Assembly: GCA_944323595.1 (NCBI GenBank)
Contig: CALUTF010000014.1
Span: forward strand, 1 to 40,600
Source of the DNA: Candidatus Gastranaerophilales bacterium
GTDB lineage: Bacteria; Cyanobacteriota; Vampirovibrionia; Gastranaerophilales; Gastranaerophilaceae
Reading direction: 5' to 3'
Length of the DNA stretch: 40,600 bases
Position numbers and translations under genes: made by a program. Of the stretch, positions 25,238-32,330 are shown piece after piece. Each line of letters begins with the position of its first letter. The stretch's first letter is position 1. The notes under the pieces were generated by a model. The model was given only the letters and a program-made list of their open reading frames with translations. It searched no databases and was not told the origin of the DNA.

Positions 25238-25255
25238 GTAAGTAATATTACTTAC
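25238..25255. promoter_or_regulatory. Perfect 18-bp palindrome, candidate operator
   Basis: GTAAGTAATATTACTTAC is fully self-complementary, with partial ACGTAAAT-type echoes on both sides (25226-25270). It sits about 170 bases upstream of the first gene of the phage block and resembles a repressor site. No repressor gene of the cI type is visible. Confidence 0.5.
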
Positions 25256-25320
25256 GTTGTATAACGTAAATATAAATACGGACTTTTATTTTTTTTGAAA
25301 TAGTTTATACTGGATAATGT

Positions 25321-25425
25321 AAAAACGATTAAGGCTCAAGCCCGCAGGAAACAAAAACCTGCCATTGTTGACGGCAAAGCTGTTTATCGGCAAAACAAGG
25401 ATGTTTTGCGTTCAGAAGGGAGATT
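25321..25425 (+). promoter_or_regulatory. Hairpin-rich leader of the zinc-ribbon gene
   Basis: A leader of about 100 nt contains a GCAGG/CCTGC hairpin (25344-25362) and a perfect 8-bp hairpin GCAAAACA agga TGTTTTGC (25390-25409), ending in GAAGGGAG as SD. It is more structured and GC-rich than nearby gaps. I could not assign it to a known riboswitch. Confidence 0.4.
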
Positions 25426-25809
25426 ATGGGATATTTACACTGCTGCGGAGCGCTGCACAAATGCAGAACGTTTCAGCTTGTTCCGCGTGAAAATTATGTT
25501 GTGTCAGAACTTGATTATCTGGCATCCTGTCCTGTCTGCGGACATACTGTTGTCCAACTGACAAGAGTTAACAGGGATAACCAGCTTTCGGTTGTGAGGA
25601 AAGTTAATAAAAAAGCTCTGGAATTTTTCAAAAAATTAAAAACAGAAATTTTCTACGAAATAAAGCCCTCCAAAGAAACAGTCCCGAGAGGACGATTTTA
25701 TCTTAATTACAATGAATACGGAGTTAAAAAGAAATGCTATTCAAATCTTAGTGCATTAAAAATCGGTTTGACTGAAAATAAAGATTTTAATTCAACTAAA
25801 ACACTATAA
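25426..25809 (+). CDS. Small zinc-ribbon protein at start of the phage block
   Basis: A 127-residue protein with HCC near the N-terminus (residues 5-7) and C13, and a CPVCGH motif (about 35-40), probably one zinc site. The rest is basic (KKALEFFKKLK, KKKCYSN). It is likely a phage-encoded nucleic-acid-binding or regulatory protein, though it could be a host gene. AAGGGAG lies shortly before the ATG. A structured leader and a strong terminator make it a stand-alone unit. Confidence 0.75.
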   Translation: MGYLHCCGALHKCRTFQLVPRENYVVSELDYLASCPVCGHTVVQLTRVNRDNQLSVVRKVNKKALEFFKKLKTEIFYEIKPSKETVPRGRFYLNYNEYGVKKKCYSNLSALKIGLTENKDFNSTKTL

Positions 25810-25839
25810 AATCCTTTAATTATCTTACTCCTACCCCGT

Positions 25840-25865
25840 AAAGGGGAGCGGACCGCTTCCCTTTT
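25840..25865 (+). terminator. Terminator of the zinc-ribbon gene
   Basis: AAAGGGGAGCGG pairs with CCGCTTCCCTTT (one G-U), followed by TATTTT. Confidence 0.85.
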
Positions 25866-25911
25866 ATTTTAAAAAATGGAAATATTATTAACAAAAAGTA
25901 TTAGCAATTAG

Positions 25912-25923
25912 GCTAATATAAAA
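25912..25923 (+). promoter_or_regulatory. Candidate phage promoter -10
   Basis: GCTAATATAAA is identical over 11 bases to 34034-34044, upstream of another gene of the block. It lies 45 nt upstream of the HTH gene start. Confidence 0.4.
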
Positions 25924-25967
25924 ACAATAAAAATAATAAGCCCAGAAATCCAAATAAAGGAATTAAG

Positions 25968-26174
25968 ATGAAATTATCACCGAAGGAAACAGAAATTATA
26001 ACTTTGGTTGCAAAGGGTTTTGAAGACAAAGAAATCGGCACAAAGCTTAAAATTTCAGGGCGGACAGTACAGACTCATCTTACACGAATAATGCTGAAGC
26101 TTAACGCCAGAAACCGAACCGCTGCAGCCATCAGCTACATTAAAAACAATCCGGAATATTTAAAACAACTTTAA
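25968..26174 (+). CDS. Stand-alone LuxR/GerE-type HTH protein
   Basis: A 68-residue protein that is almost entirely a LuxR-family HTH: LSPKETEIITLVAKGFEDKEIGTKL, then SGRTVQTHLTRIMLKLNARNRTAA. No receiver or ligand domain is present. It is a likely transcription regulator, perhaps of the phage block in which it lies. AAGGAATTAAG gives the SD. It is 18 bp before the endolysin gene on the same strand, with an upstream -10-like motif shared inside the block. Confidence 0.85.
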   Translation: MKLSPKETEIITLVAKGFEDKEIGTKLKISGRTVQTHLTRIMLKLNARNRTAAAISYIKNNPEYLKQL

Positions 26175-26192
26175 ATCAGGAGAGAAACAAAT

Positions 26193-26693
26193 ATGAAAAG
26201 AATTATACTGCACTGGACAGCCGGCAGTTATATGCCCAATGCCCACGATTTAGAGTGCTATCATTTTTTGATAGATTCAAAAGGTTGTATTCACAGTGGG
26301 AAATTTTCCCCTGAAAATAACCTTGTGTGCAAAAAAGGATGTTATGCAGCCCACACAGGGGGAGGAAACACAGGCTCAATAGGCGTAAGTTTTTGCGGAA
26401 TGTTCGGTTTTAAAAACAAAAATGAAACCGGTAAATATCCGATTACCCCAAAACAATTTGAAGCCGGTATGAAATTATGTGCAGAATTATGCATAAAATA
26501 CAATCTTGAAATAACCCCGCAAACAGTAATGACACATTATGAATTCGGCAAAATAAATCCGCACACAACAAGCGCCGGCAAAATTGATATAACTTACATC
26601 CCGCCTTATCCGTGGGTAGACAAAAATGATGCCGGCAGTTTTATCCGCACAAAAATCAAGTGGTACAGAAATCAAATACAGGAGAAAAAATAA
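26193..26693 (+). CDS. N-acetylmuramoyl-L-alanine amidase (phage endolysin)
   Basis: A 166-residue Amidase_2-type (T7 lysozyme-like) peptidoglycan hydrolase that cuts the MurNAc-L-Ala bond. Predicted zinc ligands are H7 (ILHWTAG), H115 (THYEFG) and D132, with catalytic K130, in the block THYEFG...SAGKIDIT. AAHTGG (52-57) matches the substrate loop. There is no signal peptide, so export would need a holin, as for a phage endolysin. TCAGGAGAG is the SD. The stop TAA overlaps the next start as TAATG. Confidence 0.9.
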   Translation: MKRIILHWTAGSYMPNAHDLECYHFLIDSKGCIHSGKFSPENNLVCKKGCYAAHTGGGNTGSIGVSFCGMFGFKNKNETGKYPITPKQFEAGMKLCAELCIKYNLEITPQTVMTHYEFGKINPHTTSAGKIDITYIPPYPWVDKNDAGSFIRTKIKWYRNQIQEKK

Positions 26694-28207
26694 TGGAAGT
26701 TGCATACTACAATCTGTCAGGCGGAATAAATCAGGCACTGACAAAAACCGAATTAGGGCTGGATACAAAGAAAATATACTGGAGTGATTCCGAAAATGTT
26801 GAAATTCTCCAGAATCGCGGGATTTGTAAACAAAACGGCAACACCTGCTTTCTGGAACTTCCTGTCAGCGAAGAAATCACAGGACTGCATGAACTTGAAG
26901 CGCACAATGAACGTATTTTAATAATTACAACAATCTCCGGTAAAATTTATGTAAATAAAAACGGCACAACAACCCTTACGCTGCTTGAGAAAACATTAGA
27001 GGGCAAAAAACCTGTATTCACAAATTTTCTTGACGGAATTTTTGTGTCATCGGAAGCTGACTGCCCGTTTTATATAAAAAATGATTTTACAATAGTTGAA
27101 ACAAATGCTAAAAATATTAACAACCTCACATTAACCTCAACTATTATAACTGTATATAAAGGAAGAGTCTGGATTGCGGATGATTCTGTAATCTATTATT
27201 CCGCATTAGGCTCATATACAGACTTTACAACAGAAAACGATGCCGGATATATAAAAGATTTTCACACCGATACTGCTGATATTATTGCCCTGAAACCTTA
27301 CAAAGATTATCTTGCAATATACAAGAAAAACAGTGTCTATCTTTTGACAGGTACAAGTCCGGAAGATTTTGCAATAACTCCGTTTGCAGATAAAGGAGCC
27401 CTGTCAGCCAAATCAATTGTAAACGTTGAAAACAAACAGTATTTTCTGAGCAACGGTATCTTTGCGCTTGAACAGGTCGGAGAACTTAACCAGATACAAC
27501 TGGGCTCTGAAATTTCTCTAAAAATTAAACCTGAATTTTCTAAATTTGACAAATCACGGATGAATGATACAATTGCTCTTCATTATGAAAGCAAAAGCCA
27601 GATATGGTTTTTCTTTCCGTATTATCAGGAAACAAATTTCAAGACAATCTGGATAAACGATTATGTTAACAAGTGCTGGTACAAGCGTGTCGTTCCTCAA
27701 AATATAAAAACAGCCGCAATCTATAACAATTATGTAATCACAGCCGATGACTCCGGAAAAATTTACAGAGAAGACTTTGGCTCAACATTCAACGGAGAGG
27801 CAATAAAATTTATGTGGAAGTCACCTTTCCTTGCCATAAGTTCTGCACATCACAGAAAAACCATAGACGAATTTTATTTTCTGCTTGATGAATCCTATGA
27901 CAACGATTTTGACTTTTCTGTCTATAAAGATTACGACAGCGAATATTCCGATGACACAGAAAGAATATACTCCATACACTATGAACACCTTATGTGGAGC
28001 AACGGAACAGAAACCCAAAACCTTATGGATTACTGGCCGGAAGATGAAGACACCGTTCCGGTCTGGGCAATAGGACGCAATACACTGGAAAAAGCCGAAA
28101 TATCCGAATCAAATTACACAATACAATTATGTGTCACAGGTACAGAAGTTCAGCAGGCGTGCGGAATTATAGGTCTGCAATTCAGAGAAATTTACAATGA
28201 CGATTAA
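26693..28207 (+). CDS. Phage tail/DNA-stabilisation protein (P22 gp10-like), putative
   Basis: A 504-residue soluble protein. The N-terminus YYNLSGGINQALTKTELG, with DSENVEILQNRGICKQNG, resembles the start of podophage tail hub/stabilisation proteins, which begin by binding the portal-adaptor assembly. The middle is repeat-like beta-sheet (IYVNKNG, VYKGRVWIADDSVIYYS, YKDYLAIYKKNSVYLLTG, YVITADDSGKIYRED), consistent with a beta-propeller. The start overlaps the amidase stop (TAATG) with AGGAGA upstream. It precedes the major capsid gene. Assignment is from pattern memory; it could be another tail protein. Confidence 0.6.
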   Translation: MEVAYYNLSGGINQALTKTELGLDTKKIYWSDSENVEILQNRGICKQNGNTCFLELPVSEEITGLHELEAHNERILIITTISGKIYVNKNGTTTLTLLEKTLEGKKPVFTNFLDGIFVSSEADCPFYIKNDFTIVETNAKNINNLTLTSTIITVYKGRVWIADDSVIYYSALGSYTDFTTENDAGYIKDFHTDTADIIALKPYKDYLAIYKKNSVYLLTGTSPEDFAITPFADKGALSAKSIVNVENKQYFLSNGIFALEQVGELNQIQLGSEISLKIKPEFSKFDKSRMNDTIALHYESKSQIWFFFPYYQETNFKTIWINDYVNKCWYKRVVPQNIKTAAIYNNYVITADDSGKIYREDFGSTFNGEAIKFMWKSPFLAISSAHHRKTIDEFYFLLDESYDNDFDFSVYKDYDSEYSDDTERIYSIHYEHLMWSNGTETQNLMDYWPEDEDTVPVWAIGRNTLEKAEISESNYTIQLCVTGTEVQQACGIIGLQFREIYNDD

Positions 28208-28273
28208 ATAAAAATACTGCTCATCTAAATATAAAAACGTTAGTTACTACAAAAAAAGAAAGGGAAAAATTAA

Positions 28274-29200
28274 ATGTCAAACAACTACGCTGCATTTATT
28301 CCGGAAATCTGGAGCCAAAAATTAAACAACATGCTTGAAAAAGACTGTGTAATGCTCCAGTGCGTAAACAGAAATTACGAAGGTGATATCAAAAATCAGG
28401 GTGACAAAGTAAAAATTATCACTCCTGCAAAAGTAAACGTATCAACCTTAAGTGATGCTGCATTAACTTACAAAGAACTTGAACCGTCTTCAATGGAACT
28501 TGTAATTGACCAGAAAAAATTCTTTGCATTCAAAATTAATGACGTTGCTGCAGTTCAGGCTAATACAGATATTATGGAAGCACATCTTGCAAATGCTAAA
28601 AAAGCAATTGAAGAAGTTCAAGACTCTTATCTGCTGGGGCAACACGCATACGTTGACGCAGCCAACATAATCGGGAGTGATGAAACACCTGTTACGCTTG
28701 ACAAAACCACTATTTATGAACAATTCGTAAAACTTGCATTAGCATTGAAAAATTCTGACGCCGTAACAGGTACCAAACGTCCATGGGTCGTTATCAACCC
28801 GACAATTGAATCTTATCTGTTACAAAGCACAGAATTTATAGGTGCACACAACGTTGCGGACGAAACTTTACGAGAAGGTGCAATCGGCAGAATTGCCGGT
28901 ATGGATGTACTGGTAAGCACAAACCTTACCGAAGTTGACGGCGTATACTATGTTCTTGCAGGTACTAACGAAGCAATTACATTTGCCTCCCAGCTTGCAA
29001 AAGTAGAAAGCCTCAGAGATAAAGACAGCTTCTCTGACTTAATCAGAGGGTTATATTTATACGGTGCTAAAACAGTTCAACCTAAAGCACTTGCAAAACT
29101 TGTTATCTCTGCACCAGATACAACTCCATCAGTACCGGAAATTGATTCAGATTCTGACTCAGATACTGATACCGATGCTGATTCTGACAACGATGCCTAA
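28274..29200 (+). CDS. Major capsid protein, P22 coat/HK97-fold type
   Basis: A 308-residue capsid subunit. NNYAAFIPEIWSQKLNNMLE, CVNRNYEGDIKNQGDKVKI and FAFKINDVAAVQAN are typical of P22-coat-like proteins. IAGMDVLVSTNL and YYVLAGTNEAITFASQL cover the core. The last ~20 residues are an Asp-Ser-Thr-rich acidic tail (DSDSDSDTDTDADSDNDA) preceded by TTPSVPE; this tail is unusual. GAAAGGG lies 9 nt upstream. It is followed by an attenuator-like hairpin. Confidence 0.85.
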   Translation: MSNNYAAFIPEIWSQKLNNMLEKDCVMLQCVNRNYEGDIKNQGDKVKIITPAKVNVSTLSDAALTYKELEPSSMELVIDQKKFFAFKINDVAAVQANTDIMEAHLANAKKAIEEVQDSYLLGQHAYVDAANIIGSDETPVTLDKTTIYEQFVKLALALKNSDAVTGTKRPWVVINPTIESYLLQSTEFIGAHNVADETLREGAIGRIAGMDVLVSTNLTEVDGVYYVLAGTNEAITFASQLAKVESLRDKDSFSDLIRGLYLYGAKTVQPKALAKLVISAPDTTPSVPEIDSDSDSDTDTDADSDNDA

Positions 29201-29221
29201 AATAAATACTTCCTTACCCCT

Positions 29222-29257
29222 AAATCCTCTGCAGGTATAAAATCTGCGGAGGATTTT
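29222..29257 (+). terminator. Hairpin behind the major capsid gene
   Basis: AAATCCTCTGCAG pairs with CTGCGGAGGATTT (one G-U), followed by TATAAAA. The weak T-run suggests an attenuator that raises capsid transcript over downstream genes. Confidence 0.65.
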
Positions 29258-29278
29258 ATAAAACAAGAAAGGATATAA

Positions 29279-29551
29279 ATGTTTTCAAAATTTAAAGAAA
29301 CGGTGAAAGAATTGGCGTACACAGCAGTTCTAAAAGCAGAAGAGGCTCTGGGAAGCAAAACAGGTCAGATGAAAAAAGAAATGGCACTTAATTATATAAT
29401 TAAAAATCTTCCGCTGCCCTCTTTCATTAAACCGCTCATTGTAAAACTGCTATCCGGTTTTATAGATGATGCGATAGAATTTGCCGTCGACTATATGAAT
29501 AAACACAATTTTGAAGAACCGAAAACAGGAGAAATAAAAGATGAACTATAA
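29279..29551 (+). CDS. Small phage protein, holin-LLH C-terminus-like
   Basis: A 90-residue protein. AVLKAEEALGSKTGQMKKEMA recalls the C-terminal part of LLH-type holins (superfamily 6), which have an A..AE..lG..tG..K pattern. However, the hydrophobic central stretch (LPLPSFIKPLIVKLLSGFI) is only marginal as a membrane segment. It may be a holin-related or capsid-accessory protein. AAAGGAT is the SD. Its end overlaps the next gene by 11 bases. Confidence 0.6.
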   Translation: MFSKFKETVKELAYTAVLKAEEALGSKTGQMKKEMALNYIIKNLPLPSFIKPLIVKLLSGFIDDAIEFAVDYMNKHNFEEPKTGEIKDEL

Positions 29552-30143
29552 CGAACAACAAAAAATTTCATCAGCTGCCGAAAACCGAAACCCGTTATTG
29601 GAACAGGAGATTAAAGCATACTTAACACAGAAATTAGGCAATCAGAATGCTTCAGTCGCACAACAACAGGAAATGTTGAGAAAGATGTTACTAAATAATG
29701 AACAAGGGAATTCTTTGTTGAAAAATTATGTAAATAATGTGTGTGATGCAATTATGAAAAATAATGCAAAAAAAACAACAGTTCCTGCCGGCGACCTGAA
29801 AAAATTCTTTGATATGGACGGACGAAATGAAGTTATGGCATATCTCCAAAATTCCAATATGGATTTTGATGATGATGAAATGCAAAAAATATCAGCACTT
29901 GTAGAAACACTGGAAAATTCTGCAATTGACAGATATTTAAAACAAAAAGCCCGCGAAAAAACAATGCAGGAAGAGAATGAATCCGCAAAACAAAGACTAA
30001 AATCAAATGCGCAAAATTCAGGCTATACATCTTCCGGCAATAAAGTATTCACCCGCGGGGAAATCGGCAAGATGAGCAGTGAAGAATTTGCCAAAAATGA
30101 AAAATTAATCATGGAGCAGCTGCGACAGGGATTAATACAATAG
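29541..30143 (+). CDS. Scaffold-like phage protein
   Basis: A 200-residue, highly charged, helical protein rich in Gln, Asn, Glu and Lys, with coiled-coil character (EQQKISSAAENRN, QQQEMLRKML, KQKAREKTMQEEN). The C-terminal FTRGEIGKMSSEEFAKNEKLI resembles the tail of phage capsid scaffolding proteins (fTr.eI..Ms.eEf.kn). Scaffolds normally precede the capsid gene; here the gene follows it. The start overlaps the previous gene by 11 bases, with GGAG about 14 nt upstream. Function is inferred. Confidence 0.65.
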   Translation: MNYNEQQKISSAAENRNPLLEQEIKAYLTQKLGNQNASVAQQQEMLRKMLLNNEQGNSLLKNYVNNVCDAIMKNNAKKTTVPAGDLKKFFDMDGRNEVMAYLQNSNMDFDDDEMQKISALVETLENSAIDRYLKQKAREKTMQEENESAKQRLKSNAQNSGYTSSGNKVFTRGEIGKMSSEEFAKNEKLIMEQLRQGLIQ

Positions 30144-30153
30144 CAAATTCGAT

Positions 30154-30187
30154 AAATCGACGGGATTAACAATCCCGCCGATTTTTT
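30154..30187 (+). terminator. Terminator behind the scaffold-like gene
   Basis: AAATCG-a-CGGGATT pairs with AATCCCG-c-CGATTT, followed by TTTT. Confidence 0.8.
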
Positions 30188-30202
30188 AAAGGAGAACTAC
30201 AC

Positions 30203-30841
30203 ATGAACTATTTTGAAATAATAAACAAATGCCTTGTAGAGCTTGGCTACAAACAGGTAAGCGCCTTTGCAGAACTTACAAAAAACGATCATAAAAAACT
30301 AAAAAATATAATTAATGTCATAAACAGCACAATATGCCGTTACGACAACTGGTATTTTATGATGAGGAAAACAAATCTTACACTGAATGCAGGGCAAACA
30401 GAGCTGGAAAACACCATCAACGGCAGAATTATAAAACTGGTTATTGACAATGCGGAATACAATTACCTGATAAACTACGAAGATTACGCCTCCGGCACCA
30501 TACCTGAAAAAAGCTTCACAGTAAACGGAAACAATCTCGTATTTCCAAAATTTGACAGCGATAAAAATATAACAGTAACTTATTACACAAAAAATACAGC
30601 AATATCCTCAGACGGAACAGAAAAATCCATGCTGGAAACAGAAACAGATATTCCCATGATACCGGAGCCGTATGTGGAACCACTGCTGGTTTACGGAAGC
30701 TGTATGAGACTAAAATCAAATCCGCAGCACGTCAAATTCAGTTACTGGTATGGCATGTACAAAGATACTCTTGCTGAAATGAAATCTCAGATATCAGTTT
30801 CCGCAAAAGAAATGCCATACATCAAAATGCACCGCAGCTAG
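30203..30841 (+). CDS. Head-tail adaptor (P22 gp4-like), putative
   Basis: A 212-residue protein. NYFEIINKCLVELGY and IINVINSTICRYDNWYFMMRKTNLTLNAG, followed by LLVYGSCMRLKSNPQHVKFSYW, match the layout of podophage connector/accessory proteins of the gp4 class: an N-terminal helical part, a beta region, and a C-terminal Y..W..m helix. It would sit below the portal and connect to the gp10-like protein. AAAGGAG is the SD. A terminator lies just upstream, so expression may need read-through. Confidence 0.6.
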   Translation: MNYFEIINKCLVELGYKQVSAFAELTKNDHKKLKNIINVINSTICRYDNWYFMMRKTNLTLNAGQTELENTINGRIIKLVIDNAEYNYLINYEDYASGTIPEKSFTVNGNNLVFPKFDSDKNITVTYYTKNTAISSDGTEKSMLETETDIPMIPEPYVEPLLVYGSCMRLKSNPQHVKFSYWYGMYKDTLAEMKSQISVSAKEMPYIKMHRS

Positions 30842-30843
30842 TA

Positions 30844-30906
30844 ATTTCGGGCAAAAAAAACAGGAAGTTTTCATTCCCCCCTGTTAAGATTTACACTAGC
30901 CGAAAT
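30844..30906. repeat. Nested inverted repeats upstream of terS
   Basis: ATTTCGG (30844-30850) pairs with CCGAAAT (30900-30906); inside it AACAGG (30859-30864) pairs with CCTGTT (30880-30885). It lies in the 134-bp gap just before the small terminase gene. It could be a terminator remnant or a packaging (pac) site. Confidence 0.45.
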
Positions 30907-30975
30907 ATAAATAGCATGTTTATTATAACCCTTTTTTCAAAAAAACGCAAATTTTGATAAGAAATGTAAAAAATA

Positions 30976-31419
30976 ATGTCACAAAAAATGAAACAATTAA
31001 CCAAACAACAAAAGCTTTTTGTAACCGAATACATTAAAACACTTGACGGAGAAGATGCTGCGAAAAAAGCCGGTTACAGGTCTAAAGATATAAAAGAAAC
31101 AGCAGACAGACTACTTGCGGACCTCCATATTGTAAAAGAAATCAAAAACCGGATAAACAGCCAGATTAGCTCTCTCCGCGTACAAAAAGGCTACGTAATC
31201 CAAAAACTTTTACAAATAGCGGAATTTTCTCTGACGGAAGAAGAAATTACGGATAAAGACGGAAACTATACAGGCAAAAAGAAACTCCGCGACACTGGAG
31301 CAGGATTAAAAGCACTTGAAAGCCTCTGCAAATATCTCGGTATAAATTCTAACGAAACAGAAGAATATAAACCCGCTAAAATAATCACAATCTCAAACCT
31401 TGACGACGAAAAGATTTGA
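30976..31419 (+). CDS. Phage terminase small subunit
   Basis: A 147-residue Terminase_2-type DNA-recognition subunit. LTKQQKLFVTEYIKTLDGEDAAKKAGYRS is the classic N-terminal HTH, followed by VKEIKNRINSQISSLRVQKGYVIQKLLQIAEF (oligomerisation/helical core). It would select the packaging site and stimulate the large subunit encoded at 34601. The SD is weak (AAGAAATG). It starts a tightly packed segment running to the portal gene. Confidence 0.85.
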   Translation: MSQKMKQLTKQQKLFVTEYIKTLDGEDAAKKAGYRSKDIKETADRLLADLHIVKEIKNRINSQISSLRVQKGYVIQKLLQIAEFSLTEEEITDKDGNYTGKKKLRDTGAGLKALESLCKYLGINSNETEEYKPAKIITISNLDDEKI

Positions 31420-31443
31420 TAAATAAAAAGAAAGGAATGAAAA

Positions 31444-31803
31444 ATGAAAAACAAAAAAGATCTGGAAGATATCCTGATAAACAAAACAAGCATGGACGAT
31501 TTAATAAAAATGAAAATAGAAAAAGAATTCATGCAGGAAATGTTAAACGCAGGACACAAAAGACATAAAAAAATAATAACCGATATAAAAGACGTCCCAA
31601 AAGGCGCTATTTTCGGCAAAAACGCCGTGTTCAAAATATTTAACAGGCAGACTAAAACAGAAACAACCATAAACGGTATTCAGGCAGAGGGCATGCTCGG
31701 TCTGCAAGATTCTGTCAGAACTAAACTTTTGAATGGAGAAACCACAACATTTGCAACAGAAGATGCTTATGTAAAGTTTGAGAAATTATGTTTAAATTCT
31801 TAG
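31444..31803 (+). CDS. Small phage-block protein, unknown
   Basis: A 119-residue basic protein I do not recognise. The N-terminus is helical and charged (KKDLEDILINKTSMDDLIKM). The C-terminal half (DVPKGAIFGKNAVFKIFN, then INGIQAEGMLG) looks like a small beta domain. GAAAGGAAUG-like SD. Its end overlaps the GNAT gene start by 16 bases. A head-morphogenesis accessory role is possible by position only. Confidence 0.7.
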   Translation: MKNKKDLEDILINKTSMDDLIKMKIEKEFMQEMLNAGHKRHKKIITDIKDVPKGAIFGKNAVFKIFNRQTKTETTINGIQAEGMLGLQDSVRTKLLNGETTTFATEDAYVKFEKLCLNS

Positions 31804-32330
31804 CTGGTACCATTAATACCCCGGACGGGGCGAAAATTACTTCACCTCTCATTTTGCATTTGCCCCGTCTTTTCTTTCTATACAAAAGATACGAAAGATT
31901 TTTGCACGATGATTACACTGAAAACATGTCTTTTAAGCAATTTATCAAATTTGTTACAGACAGTAACTTCTTCTGGCTGATACAGGAAGCCTCAACAGGA
32001 ATACCTGCCGGTTTTGTATATCTTGATAATATTACTGGCAGCGAAAACCATCTGCACAGTGCGGAAATAACCACCTGCTTTGAACAAAAATTCTGGGGAG
32101 AAAAAACTTACATCTGTGCAATGGAATTTTTTGATTATGTATTCAAAACATTCGGATTTTACAAAATAAAAGCACAAATATACCCGCAAAATTTCAGAGT
32201 AAAAACTCTTCTGAAAAAATGCGGATTTAAACTTGAATGTATCCTGAAAAATGAAACCCTGCGGAACGGACAGCTTCAGGATATTGAACTATATGCACTT
32301 ATGAACAAAAAGAAATGCGAGGAACAATGA
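31788..32330 (+). CDS. GNAT-family acetyltransferase inside the phage operon
   Basis: A 180-residue protein with the RimJ/RimL-type GNAT layout: FVTDSNFFWLIQEASTGIPAGFVYLDN, EITTCFEQKFWGEKTYICAMEFFDYVFKTFG, and YKIKAQIYPQNFRVKTLLKKCGFK, the acetyl-CoA-binding N.r...ll.k.GF pattern. It would acetylate a small molecule or protein N-terminus or lysine. It overlaps the upstream gene by 16 bases and the portal gene by 4 (ATGA), so it is part of the morphogenesis operon. Its target is unknown; host factor modification or virion-protein modification are options. Confidence 0.8.
   Translation: MFKFLAGTINTPDGAKITSPLILHLPRLFFLYKRYERFLHDDYTENMSFKQFIKFVTDSNFFWLIQEASTGIPAGFVYLDNITGSENHLHSAEITTCFEQKFWGEKTYICAMEFFDYVFKTFGFYKIKAQIYPQNFRVKTLLKKCGFKLECILKNETLRNGQLQDIELYALMNKKKCEEQ

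Noticed and set aside
25333-25378. Resemblance to a c-di-GMP-I (GEMM) riboswitch: AAGCC, a hairpin, then GACGGCAAAGC
   Set aside because: The tetraloop/receptor arrangement and the downstream GGUAGC-type strand could not be aligned; kept only as an unassigned structured leader.
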